A stretch of 15,405 bases of DNA from Oscillospiraceae bacterium (GCA_902789835.1 CADAPN010000041.1:1-15405); one strand, 5' to 3'; positions 7,202 through 12,997 are shown, counted from the first letter of the stretch. Made by a program: numbers and translations. Notes: a model not told the origin generated them from the letters alone.

Positions 7202-7320
7202 GTCAAAGACGTCACGGAGTAGTGAGAGCCAAAACGGCTGACTTTCGCCTTTCTCATATCCTTTATCTTCCAGAATTCCGCAAATTTAATAGCCGCAATT
7301 TTATGCTGTGTGTCGGTCAT
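7202..7320 (-). pseudogene. Frameshifted N-terminus of the MmeI-like gene
   Basis: ATG 7320, preceded by AGGTGG with good spacing, starts MTDTQHKIAAIKFAEFW, a plausible family N-terminus, and then leaves the family. Moving to the next frame after the TGG at 7272-7270 gives DKGYEKGESQPFWLSLLRDV (from 7267) and joins MAEPEKY without a gap. One base is missing in the GGAAGATAAAGG stretch around 7264-7271. The corrected gene would be 4526-7320 and 931 residues, near the usual length of MmeI-type enzymes. A single-base deletion, a phase-variable slip or a read error would all look like this. Confidence 0.75.
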
Positions 7321-7361
7321 ACCAATGCCACCTGCCTATTCTTGCAACAGTATTTTTATAT

Positions 7362-7390
7362 ATTTTAAAATATTCCAGTATAATAATCAA
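7362..7390 (-). promoter_or_regulatory. Promoter of the MmeI-like/RHH operon
   Basis: Minus strand TTGATT (7390-7385), 17-bp spacer, TAAAAT (7367-7362). The predicted start is near 7355, 35 bases before ATG 7320. This placement supports 7320 as the original start. The surrounding 7345-7410 is very AT-rich, and a plus-strand TATAAT (7379-7384) overlaps it; a weak divergent promoter toward 7441 is possible. Confidence 0.6.
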
Positions 7391-7411
7391 GTTTTATATA
7401 TAAAACAAATC

Positions 7412-7470
7412 ATGTGCTATGTTGAAATCATCTCGTGTTTATGTGGTATGTTGAATTCATCACCCGTGTC
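7412..7470 (+). repeat. Two tandem imperfect copies of a ~29-bp unit
   Basis: Copy 1 (7412-7440) and copy 2 (7441-7470) share ATGTG, then TATGTTGAA, then TCATC, then CGTGT, with only a few differences. Each begins with ATG and encodes M(C/W)YVE(I/F) in its own frame. They lie between the restriction-modification promoter and the toxin remnant. They could be a local duplication of the toxin gene start or a two-box binding site. Confidence 0.6.
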
Positions 7471-7554
7471 AGCATTCCCGCTGCCAGACGTTTCCGTAAT
7501 GAATATGCCCGGATACTGGACGAGCTGGAAGAGGACCCTTTATGCACTGATTGA
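7441..7554 (+). pseudogene. ParE/RelE-like toxin remnant
   Basis: The 37-codon frame from ATG 7441 reads MWYVEFITRVSIPAARRF and then RNEYARILDELEEDPLCTD before TGA 7552-7554. The segment PAARRFxxEYxRILDELEEDP resembles helix 2 and the following turn of ParE/RelE toxins (PxAAxRFxxELxxxIxxLxxxP). The first-helix region is short, and the whole RNA-cleaving or gyrase-binding beta sheet is missing. There is no visible ribosome site. No antitoxin lies beside it; the orphan DinJ-type antitoxin is 3 kb away on the other strand and need not be related. The stop codon overlaps the -35 box of the next promoter. The family assignment rests on one helix and is tentative. Confidence 0.4.
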
Positions 7555-7579
7555 CACATTTTTCATTTTTTGATATGAT
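7551..7579 (+). promoter_or_regulatory. Strong promoter of the small-peptide mRNA
   Basis: Perfect TTGACA (7551-7556), 17-bp spacer, TATGAT (7574-7579) with TGA in front (extended -10). The predicted start is near 7586. With the terminator at 7746-7778 this gives a transcript of about 190 bases. The first structure in it is a TCCC-GAAA-GGGA hairpin (7587-7598). Confidence 0.8.
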
Positions 7580-7637
7580 AACGATGTCCCGAAAGGGATG
7601 GGATGAAGGGCAAATACAGGCTTGGCGGCTGTTCCTA

Positions 7638-7653
7638 CTCTCCGAAAGGAGGG
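7638..7653 (+). promoter_or_regulatory. Hairpin that buries the ribosome binding site
   Basis: CTCTCC (7638-7643), GAAA tetraloop, GGAGGG (7648-7653). The 3' arm is the whole Shine-Dalgarno sequence, 7 bases before ATG 7661. In the folded mRNA the site would be closed, as in several type I toxin messages. Confidence 0.7.
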
Positions 7654-7660
7654 ATGGACG

Positions 7661-7768
7661 ATGCGAATTACCTTTCATGTGCGGAAGTACACGGTGACTA
7701 TTATCATCAGGGAAACCCATACGAAGGACCGCAGCGAAAAAAACAACCGCCACTTGCGCAAAAAGTGA
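7661..7768 (+). CDS. 35-residue peptide of a type I toxin-antitoxin-like locus
   Basis: The frame MRITFHVRKYTVTIIIRETH continues with a strongly basic tail (KDRSEKNNRH, ending RKK). Support for coding comes from the dedicated promoter (7551-7579), a GGAGGG site at ideal spacing and a stop (7766-7768) placed inside the terminator stem. An antisense RNA overlaps its 3' end. The N-terminal half is alternating and beta-like with a 6-7 residue hydrophobic patch (TVTIII); there is no full transmembrane helix, unlike Fst, TxpA or BsrG. I have an impression of similar short F-H-x-x-x-Y/F-T-V-T-I-I-I peptides in other Bacillota but can name no characterised family. A larger overlapping frame (ATG 7603 to 7803, 66 codons) runs past the terminator and is a less likely product. 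Function is inferred from architecture only. Confidence 0.6.
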   Translation: MRITFHVRKYTVTIIIRETHTKDRSEKNNRHLRKK

Positions 7769-7841
7769 CGGTAGTTTTGCGATCTTTCAATCGCACTATC
7801 TGAACTAAGCATGAGGAGCAGCCGTAAAGTCTTGCTCTTCA
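7737..7841 (-). ncRNA. Antisense RNA (~105 nt) to the small-peptide mRNA
   Basis: A perfect-consensus promoter (7848-7875) should start this RNA near 7841. In order it holds a GAGCA/TGCTC stem-loop (about 7812-7835), a perfect TGCGAT/ATCGCA stem-loop (7795-7790 with 7783-7778), and the terminator stem (7772-7763 with 7755-7746) followed by a U-rich run (TTGTTTTTTT, to 7737). The last ~40 bases are complementary to the end of the peptide mRNA, covering its final codons and terminator. It has no ribosome site or sizeable frame. It is probably the antitoxin RNA of a convergent type I pair. Confidence 0.65.
7746..7778. terminator. Shared bidirectional terminator of the two convergent RNAs
   Basis: ACCGCCACTT (7746-7755) pairs with AAGTGACGGT (7763-7772). 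On the plus strand it is followed by AGTTTT (7773-7778). On the minus strand it is followed by GTTGTTTTTTT (7747-7737). Both RNAs therefore carry complementary terminator hairpins. Confidence 0.75.
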
Positions 7842-7847
7842 TTTCCT

Positions 7848-7875
7848 ATTATAGGAGTTTTTGATGAATTGTCAA
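7848..7875 (-). promoter_or_regulatory. Consensus promoter of the antisense RNA
   Basis: Minus strand TTGACA (7875-7870), 16-bp spacer, TATAAT (7853-7848): both boxes match consensus exactly. No gene lies in the following 260 bases on this strand apart from the predicted antisense RNA and the sequence complementary to the peptide mRNA, so the promoter itself argues for a non-coding product. Confidence 0.8.
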
Positions 7876-7937
7876 GTCGGTTTTGTCGAGCGGCGAGACA
7901 ATTACTGCGTCCCCGTGTCATGTACAAAAAGGCTTCC

Positions 7938-8177
7938 TCACCAGAGAGGGTCGCCATATTTCACGGCAACTCCGCAGTTATAGCAGACCCAGTAGAGTTC
8001 TCCCTCGACATAATCGTCTTCCAGTTCCATCTCGAAGGCACACATGGGGCATTCGGCTCTTTCGCTTGTATAAACGCCGCCGGCAACCTTCTCCATCGAA
8101 CCGTCCGGAAGCCGCTGGGCTTTTTTCCGCAGTTCCTCCAGCTTTGAAGGGTCAATCTTTTTGTATTCTCTATTCAT
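7938..8177 (-). CDS. Peptide with double-glycine leader and zinc-ribbon-like core
   Basis: 79 residues from ATG 8177, with AAGGAGAA 8 bases upstream. Residues 1-34 are a charged helix (PSKLEELRKKAQRLP) ending MEKVAGG, the double-glycine pattern of bacteriocin and RiPP leaders, in which Gly33-Gly34 marks the cleavage site of C39-peptidase ABC exporters. The remaining 45 residues carry C43xxC46 and C65xxC68 and read like a small zinc ribbon (AECPMCAFEMEL, then YWVCYNCGVAVKYG), ending DPLW. No modification enzyme, C39 transporter or immunity gene lies nearby. It could be an orphan secreted peptide, a RiPP-like precursor handled in trans, or a cytosolic zinc-ribbon protein whose GG is incidental. 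It has its own promoter (8336-8364) and no convincing terminator after its stop. Confidence 0.75.
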   Translation of the reverse strand: MNREYKKIDPSKLEELRKKAQRLPDGSMEKVAGGVYTSERAECPMCAFEMELEDDYVEGELYWVCYNCGVAVKYGDPLW

Positions 8178-8306
8178 TCTCTGTTCTCCTTTTCATTTTG
8201 GACGTGAGCTCTCGGCACGCCGCTTTCTCCAACGGGCAGGCGTCGGTTTCATCCGTGTTCCGTGCTTTGTTTGCCCGCACTGCCTTCTGACGATATCGTA
8301 GTATAC

Positions 8307-8321
8307 CTTCTGTCACAGAAG
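8307..8321 (-). other. Perfect inverted repeat in the GG-peptide leader
   Basis: CTTCTG-TCA-CAGAAG, 6-bp arms around three bases, begins about 8 bases after the predicted transcription start of the GG-peptide gene. It is either an operator or an mRNA 5' hairpin. The 425-base gap 8178-8602 otherwise contains the two promoters, the palindromes at 8462-8490 and the sstT leader. Confidence 0.4.
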
Positions 8322-8335
8322 CATCACACATGCTG

Positions 8336-8364
8336 ATTATATCATAGTATTGATATGGCTTCAA
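8336..8364 (-). promoter_or_regulatory. Promoter of the GG-peptide gene
   Basis: Minus strand TTGAAG (8364-8359), 17-bp spacer, TATAAT (8341-8336) with TGA before it. Start near 8329, so the leader is about 150 bases. A 7-bp inverted repeat ATGGCTT (8355-8361) / AAGCCAT (8385-8391) overlaps the -35 box and could be an operator. Confidence 0.65.
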
Positions 8365-8461
8365 GCAAAATGAAGGGGGAAAGCAAGCCATGGGAGCGGC
8401 GAAGCGGTGCAGCCGACAATGTGTCAAGAGTAGCGTCCGATGGCACATGCCAACAAATAAT

Positions 8462-8490
8462 GACAGTTCTGTCCGAAAAATCATGTGATT
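8462..8490 (+). promoter_or_regulatory. Two palindromes upstream of the sstT promoter
   Basis: GACAG-TT-CTGTC (8462-8473) and AATCA-TG-TGATT (8479-8490); the second overlaps the first two bases of the sstT -35 box. Both are short and could be chance, but their position fits regulator binding. Confidence 0.35.
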
Positions 8491-8516
8491 GTTCTGTGAT
8501 GTATTTATGGTATAAT
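8489..8516 (+). promoter_or_regulatory. Promoter of the sstT-sdaA operon
   Basis: TTGTTC (8489-8494), 16-bp spacer, TATAAT (8511-8516) preceded by TGG (extended -10). Start near 8523, leaving an 80-base leader before ATG 8603. Confidence 0.7.
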
Positions 8517-8538
8517 TATCTCATATAAAAGAAAAATA

Positions 8539-8587
8539 GTTGCAATGCGTTCGTTTCCCGCAGGCGGGAAAACGCCCATGCAGCAAC
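8539..8587 (+). promoter_or_regulatory. Structured 5' leader of sstT
   Basis: Three nested stems: GTTGC (8539-8543) with GCAAC (8583-8587), GCGT (8547-8550) with ACGC (8572-8575), and TTTCCCG (8554-8560) with CGGGAAA (8565-8571). The hairpin ends just before the ribosome site GGGAGG (8591-8596). There is no T-run, so it is not an attenuating terminator as it stands. I recognise no known riboswitch. Confidence 0.5.
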
Positions 8588-8602
8588 CCCGGGAGGTGCC
8601 TT

Positions 8603-9826
8603 ATGCTGATCAAAAAATGGAATTCCTTGAGCCTGATCGTTCGGATCCTGATCGGGCTGGTCATCGGTGTGATTCTGGGTCTGGCCTGTCCCGGGCTCCG
8701 GTGGATCCGCGTGCTCGGCACGCTGTTTGTGGGCGCACTGAAAGGGATCGCTCCCCTGCTGGTCTTCGTTCTGGTGGCGTCTTCCCTGGCGAACGCAAAA
8801 GGCGGGAACATGTCCCGGTTCCGGGCCGTGATCTTTCTCTATCTGTTCAGCACGCTCTGCGCGGCCGTCGTCGCGGTGCTCGTCAACTTTGCCTTTCCCG
8901 TCACCCTCTCGCTTACCGGAATGAATGCCGCCGAAGGCTATGCCGCACCGGCCAGCCTGTCCGAGATTCTCATGAACTTTCTGACGAGCGTGGTTGCAAA
9001 TCCGGTGGATGCCCTGTCCGACGCCAACTACATCGGCATTCTCTTCTGGGCCGTGATCTTCGGCCTGGCACTGAAAAAAACCGGAGAGCAGACAAAAACG
9101 GTCATATCGGATCTTGCCGACGGCATCTCCACCGTTGTGCGCTGGATCATCAGCTGTGCGCCGTTCGGTATTCTCGGTCTGGTCTTTGACGCGGTTTCGA
9201 CAGGCGGCCTGAAGATCCTCAGCACGTACGGCGAGCTGGTTCTGGTTCTGGTGGGAACCATGCTTCTGGTCGCGCTGGTGGTCAATCCCCTGATCGTGGG
9301 GATTACCCTCCGGCATAATCCATATCCGCTTGTTTTCAAATGCATCCGCCAGAGCGGCGTGACGGCATTCTTTACCAGAAGCTCCGCGGCGAATATCCCG
9401 GTCAATATGGAGCTGTGCAAGCAGCTCGGTCTCGACGAGGAAGTCTATTCCGTCTCGATTCCGCTGGGCGCCACGATCAACATGGACGGCGCCGCGGCCG
9501 TTATCACGACTTTTGCGATGACGGCGGCCTTCTCGGTGGGGATGCACCCTTCCCTGCCGATGGCAATTCTGTTAAGCATCGTGGCAACGTTCTCCGCCTG
9601 CGGCGCCTCCGGGGTGGCCGGCGGTTCCCTTCTGCTGGTGCCGCTCGCCTGCTCCCTGTTCGGGATTGGCGCCGACGTGGCCATGCAGATGGTCGGCGTC
9701 GGGTTTGTGGTCAGCGTGATTCAGGACTCAATGGAGACCGCGCTGAATTCCTCCGGCGATGTCATCTTCACGGCGACGGCGGAGTTCCGGGAATGGAAAA
9801 AGCAGGGAAAGAAGCTTCCGCTCTGA
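8603..9826 (+). CDS. sstT: Na+/serine-threonine symporter SstT
   Basis: 407 residues, the usual SstT length (dicarboxylate/amino acid:cation symporter family). The start is ATG 8603 (MLIKKWNSLS), 6 bases after GGGAGG; upstream in-frame codons belong to the leader hairpin. Family landmarks are LGTLFVGALKGIAPLLVFVL near the N-terminus, ANYIGILFWAVIFGLAL, the re-entrant loop SGVTAFFTRSSAANIPVNM, SVSIPLGATINMDGAA and ACGASGVAGGSLLLVPLAC, and QDSMETALNSSGDVIFTA near the end. These match E. coli SstT almost word for word from memory. The integral membrane protein imports L-serine and L-threonine with sodium. sdaA begins 37 bases after the stop on the same strand, so imported serine is fed straight into deamination. 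The gene is more GC-rich than the island to its left. Confidence 0.93.
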   Translation: MLIKKWNSLSLIVRILIGLVIGVILGLACPGLRWIRVLGTLFVGALKGIAPLLVFVLVASSLANAKGGNMSRFRAVIFLYLFSTLCAAVVAVLVNFAFPVTLSLTGMNAAEGYAAPASLSEILMNFLTSVVANPVDALSDANYIGILFWAVIFGLALKKTGEQTKTVISDLADGISTVVRWIISCAPFGILGLVFDAVSTGGLKILSTYGELVLVLVGTMLLVALVVNPLIVGITLRHNPYPLVFKCIRQSGVTAFFTRSSAANIPVNMELCKQLGLDEEVYSVSIPLGATINMDGAAAVITTFAMTAAFSVGMHPSLPMAILLSIVATFSACGASGVAGGSLLLVPLACSLFGIGADVAMQMVGVGFVVSVIQDSMETALNSSGDVIFTATAEFREWKKQGKKLPL

Positions 9827-9862
9827 CAGGGCGGATTCAGGGAAAGGAGCAGCTGTACACAG

Positions 9863-11086
9863 ATGAAAAGCATTACCAGCGTTTATAAAATCGGCAATGG
9901 CCCTTCCAGTTCCCATACGGTCGGCCCCTTCCACGCCGCCCGTACCTTCGGCAGCCGTTATCCGGACGCCGACGCCTATGAGGTGACCCTGTATGGGTCC
10001 CTTGCCTTCACCGGGGAGGGCCACGGAACCGGAAAAGCGATTCTGGAAGGACTGCCCGGGGAAAAAACGAAGATCGTCTATGACCGCGTGACGAAAGAAG
10101 CGGATCTTCCGCATCCCAACACCATGCTGTTCAAAGCCTTCAAGGACGGAAAGGAAATTGCCGCCACAAGGATTTTCAGCATCGGAGGGGGTTCCATTCG
10201 CTTTGAATTTGAGCCCTCCGAGGAAGACCGGGAGGTCTATCCCCAGAAGAACTTCTCGGAGATTGTCGCCCTCTGCAACCAGGAGAAGATCAGCATCATT
10301 CAGCTGATTTACATTCTGGAAGGATACACGCTGCGCGATTACCTGAAAAAGGTCTGGTCCGCCATGCAGGACGCGGTGGAACGGGGCCTGAATACGGAAG
10401 GGGTCCTGCCCGGCGGGCTGAACCTGACGCGGAAGGCAAAGTATCTGTATCACAAGCGCTGTTATAACGAAAGCGCCGATGTGACGATGAACCGGGTGAT
10501 TGCCGCCTACGCTTATGCCGTCAGCGAAGAGAACGCCGCAGAGAATGTCGTCGTCACCGCCCCGACCTGCGGCAGCTGCGGTGTGCTGCCCTCCATTCTG
10601 TACTATATGCAGAAGGACCGGGGCTTCCCGGAGGATGAGATTCTCGATGCGCTTGCCGTCGCCGGGCTGATCGGAAATGTGATTCGGACCAATGCCAGTA
10701 TTTCCGGGGCAGAATGCGGCTGTCAGGCGGAGATCGGAAGCGCGTGTTCCATGGCGGCGGCCGCCGTTGCGCAGCTCTCGGGGCTGAGCATTGACCAGAT
10801 CGAATATGCCGCCGAGATCGCCATGGAGCACAACCTCGGCCTCACCTGTGATCCGGTGGGCGGTCTGGTGCAGATTCCGTGCATTGAGCGCAATGCGGTG
10901 GCCGCCATGCGTGCGCTGAGCTCGGTCAATCTGTCCCGCTTTCTCTACGCCACCAGGAAGATCTCCTTTGACGAGGTGGTTGCCACCATGTATCGCACCG
11001 GCCTCGATCTGAATGAGAAATACCGCGAAACATCCCACGGCGGACTTGCACAGATTTACCGGGAGCACCGGAAAGAATCCTCCTGA
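9863..11086 (+). CDS. sdaA: L-serine dehydratase, iron-sulfur type, single chain
   Basis: 407 residues. It deaminates L-serine to pyruvate and ammonia in the cytoplasm using a catalytic [4Fe-4S] cluster, without pyridoxal phosphate. The beta-type N-terminal domain opens [20 protein letters not shown] (6-25), with the GPSSSHT substrate motif. The alpha domain contains [12 protein letters not shown] (181-192), [14 protein letters not shown] (233-246), [20 protein letters not shown] (281-300) and [15 protein letters not shown] (330-344). Cluster cysteines should be among 236/239, 285/287 and 295. Both domains are in one polypeptide, as in E. coli SdaA, rather than split into SdaAA/SdaAB. The ATG has AAAGGAG about 13 bases upstream, slightly far, but no alternative start exists in frame. 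It is co-transcribed with sstT and ends at the terminator 11155-11183. Confidence 0.93.
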   Translation: MKSITSVYKIGNGPSSSHTVGPFHAARTFGSRYPDADAYEVTLYGSLAFTGEGHGTGKAILEGLPGEKTKIVYDRVTKEADLPHPNTMLFKAFKDGKEIAATRIFSIGGGSIRFEFEPSEEDREVYPQKNFSEIVALCNQEKISIIQLIYILEGYTLRDYLKKVWSAMQDAVERGLNTEGVLPGGLNLTRKAKYLYHKRCYNESADVTMNRVIAAYAYAVSEENAAENVVVTAPTCGSCGVLPSILYYMQKDRGFPEDEILDALAVAGLIGNVIRTNASISGAECGCQAEIGSACSMAAAAVAQLSGLSIDQIEYAAEIAMEHNLGLTCDPVGGLVQIPCIERNAVAAMRALSSVNLSRFLYATRKISFDEVVATMYRTGLDLNEKYRETSHGGLAQIYREHRKESS

Positions 11087-11154
11087 ACATGGGAAGTACA
11101 AGCTTCCCTTTCCGACAGGTTTGGTTTACATAATCTATAACTTCTCAACAAAAG

Positions 11155-11183
11155 AGCCCTCCCGAAGGAGGGCTTCAATTTTT
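11155..11183. terminator. Terminator of sstT-sdaA, shared with the convergent gene
   Basis: Perfect 8-bp stem AGCCCTCC (11155-11162) / GGAGGGCT (11167-11174) with a CGAA loop, followed by TCAATTTTT on plus and CTTTTGTT on minus. It lies 69 bases after sdaA and about 90 bases beyond the stop of the minus-strand phosphoglycerol transferase. Confidence 0.9.
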
Positions 11184-11265
11184 CTATCACCTTATCCGCG
11201 TCTGAAAACGGGACTCCTCTGTGAGCTTTCATTGGGGTCCCCCTGTACGGGCTTGCTCCTGTCGG

Positions 11266-12735
11266 CTATTCTTCGATCTGCAGCAGTTCCGTATCGTAGA
11301 ATTCGGACTGCTTCTGCAGTTCCTCGGTGAGGTAAGCATAGCCGTACGCCTCGGTCAGGGTGTCGCGTTCGGAAAACAGATTGGTTCCAAGCCCAAGCCG
11401 GTTTCCGTCAATCTTCACCCCCAGCGCGGCAAGCGTGGTGGGAAACAGGTCGAAGGTGCCGAACTGACGGTTCTTTTCTCTCGTCGGCTCCGTGGCGGCG
11501 TGAATGAAGCAGTTGTAGACCGTTCTGGTGTATTCCGGGTCAACTTCCGCCATGAAGCCGGCATCCATCGTCAGATGGTCCCCGCTGATCACGACCGTCG
11601 TGTTTTCGTAAAACGGCTGCTGTTGAATCCAGGCGACAAAATCCGCCACCTGGCGCGAAGAGCAGGCAAGGACATTGGCGTAGGGGACCTCAAAATCATC
11701 TCGGCACAGGCGGCAGGGGCAGCCGTTCGGGAAATGGGTATCGGCGGTGAGCATGGTAAAATTAAAGGGTTCTCCCTCTTGTGCCAGGCGGGTCAGTTCC
11801 TCCCGGGCATAGGAGAACAGCTTCTCATCTTCAAAGCCCCACCAGGCTTCATAATCCTCCGGGAGCCTTCCGGCAGCCTTCAGCGCGTCGGTGTCCAGGA
11901 TCTCGTAATTGCCGTGCTCCGTAAAATACACTTCGCGTCCATGGAATTCCGCGTTGGACCCGAGTAGAAGCAGCTGGGTATAGCCCTGCTGTTCCAGAAT
12001 CTCGCCGATGGAGACCACGCCGGGCAGGAAGGCATCCCCGGCGCCGTAGGTGTCCGCTTCCAGCGACATTTTCACCGGTACGCCCGCGGTCTGGGCCACC
12101 ATGGCGGCGGCCGTCCAGGTGGTTCCGGGATAGGACAGCGCACCACCAAGGCCCGCGTTCTGGGAGAAGTTCAGGTTTTCATCCGCCAGAGACTCCAGCT
12201 CGGGGATGTAGCAGGTGGTAATCATTCCCCCGGCGGAAGGGTCGGCATAGGTGCTTTCCATGGACTCCAGAAAGATATAGATCAGATTCCGCTTCTGTTC
12301 CGGGAAGTGCAGGATGCCGGGCTCCGGATTTACATACTGATCACGGATAAATTCCGAATCCATGGAATCGGCTTTTACATAAGAGAACATATGGATCTGT
12401 GCCCCGCAGATCACAGCCGAGACCGTCAGCAGCGCAGCCGTAAGCGCCAGGACATGTTTTTTCACCCACTCGGGCAGAACGGGGCGCGGAAGTCGGTAAA
12501 GCCAGACCTCGATGGCGGTCAAGATCAAAGGAATAAGCCCGATCTGCAGCAGCCCGCTTCCCAGCAGCGCCGCATAGACACCGTGGGACGTGGATTTAAG
12601 CGTGAAAAGGAACTGATCAAAGCTGATCTGATCATAGTTGTGCTCCAGCCAGATCATCAGCTGAATCAGCACATTTGTGAAGAAGAGAAACAGCGCCGCC
12701 GTTCTCTCTTTTCTTGTTCCGTGGGTTCTTAGCAT
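11266..12735 (-). CDS. LTA synthase/MdoB-family phosphoglycerol transferase
   Basis: 489 residues from ATG 12735 (493 if GTG 12747 is used). GAGAGGG is only 3 bases from the ATG and the GTG has no ribosome site, so the start is uncertain. Three membrane helices (about 12-30, 54-77, 94-113) precede an extracytoplasmic alkaline-phosphatase-superfamily domain. It has metal-binding E157 in IYIFLESMESTYA, the nucleophile threonine in SYPGTTWTAAAMVAQTAGVP (201-220), THFPNG (333-338) and D386-H387 in VVISGDHLTMD. This is the sulfatase fold of LtaS and MdoB, which move glycerol phosphate from phosphatidylglycerol onto teichoic acids or glycans. GTTWTAAAM resembles MdoB-like proteins more than LtaS, and three helices are fewer than the five of LtaS. 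A C-x-C-x-x-C cluster (339-344) sits in the outer domain. The exact acceptor is unknown. Confidence 0.85.
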   Translation of the reverse strand: MLRTHGTRKERTAALFLFFTNVLIQLMIWLEHNYDQISFDQFLFTLKSTSHGVYAALLGSGLLQIGLIPLILTAIEVWLYRLPRPVLPEWVKKHVLALTAALLTVSAVICGAQIHMFSYVKADSMDSEFIRDQYVNPEPGILHFPEQKRNLIYIFLESMESTYADPSAGGMITTCYIPELESLADENLNFSQNAGLGGALSYPGTTWTAAAMVAQTAGVPVKMSLEADTYGAGDAFLPGVVSIGEILEQQGYTQLLLLGSNAEFHGREVYFTEHGNYEILDTDALKAAGRLPEDYEAWWGFEDEKLFSYAREELTRLAQEGEPFNFTMLTADTHFPNGCPCRLCRDDFEVPYANVLACSSRQVADFVAWIQQQPFYENTTVVISGDHLTMDAGFMAEVDPEYTRTVYNCFIHAATEPTREKNRQFGTFDLFPTTLAALGVKIDGNRLGLGTNLFSERDTLTEAYGYAYLTEELQKQSEFYDTELLQIEE

Positions 12736-12784
12736 GTTCCCTCTCACCGTCTCATTTTGCTGTTTCCAAGTTTACTGTCCGCAT

Positions 12785-12813
12785 ATATTACCACAGCTTT
12801 CCCATCTTCGCAA
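12785..12813 (-). promoter_or_regulatory. Promoter of the phosphoglycerol transferase gene
   Basis: Minus strand TTGCGA (12813-12808), 17-bp spacer, TAATAT (12790-12785) with TGG before it. Start near 12778, about 43 bases before ATG 12735. Confidence 0.6.
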
Positions 12814-12936
12814 GTAAAAGCATATTCTCCCACAAAGACCGTCCGTTGATCGGCGGCCGGGCGCATCCCCGCAAACGGCTGCGCATACGGGCACCGTGGT
12901 TGAGATAGATGCTTATTTCACAGGAGCGGCTATAGG

Positions 12937-12959
12937 CGGCCCTGCTTTTAAAAGGGCCG
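12937..12959 (-). other. GC hairpin after the acyltransferase gene
   Basis: CGGCCCT (12937-12943) / AGGGCCG (12953-12959) forms a 7-bp stem 39 bases past the acyltransferase stop. No T-run follows on either strand, so termination by this hairpin alone is doubtful. The rest of 12736-12997 shows only the promoter at 12785-12813. Confidence 0.4.
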
Positions 12960-12997
12960 GCAATTTCTCACCGGAGATGAGATCAGCAATCTGGAAG

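Noticed and set aside
7412..7470. CRISPR-like repeats
   Set aside because: Only two adjacent copies with no spacers between them.
7603..7803. 66-codon plus-strand frame overlapping the small peptide
   Set aside because: It runs past the predicted terminator at 7746-7778 and has unconvincing composition; kept only as a possible leader frame.
7900..7937. Terminator after the GG-peptide gene (CCTC/GAGG then CTTTTT)
   Set aside because: The stem is only 4-5 bp and its 5' arm lies within the coding sequence; not strong enough to annotate.
8170..8331. Minus-strand frame (MCDASVTEG...) overlapping the start of the GG-peptide gene by 8 bases
   Set aside because: Its ATG lies at or before the predicted transcription start, it has no ribosome site, and the sequence resembles no family.
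8540..8602. N-terminal extension of SstT from TTG 8540
   Set aside because: It would be encoded by the leader hairpin; ATG 8603 has a proper ribosome site and gives the normal family length.
8516..9547. 343-codon minus-strand frame opposite sstT, and a 457-codon frame opposite sdaA (9728-11101)
   Set aside because: Both are antisense shadows of GC-rich genes, rich in His, Gln and Arg, with no family likeness.
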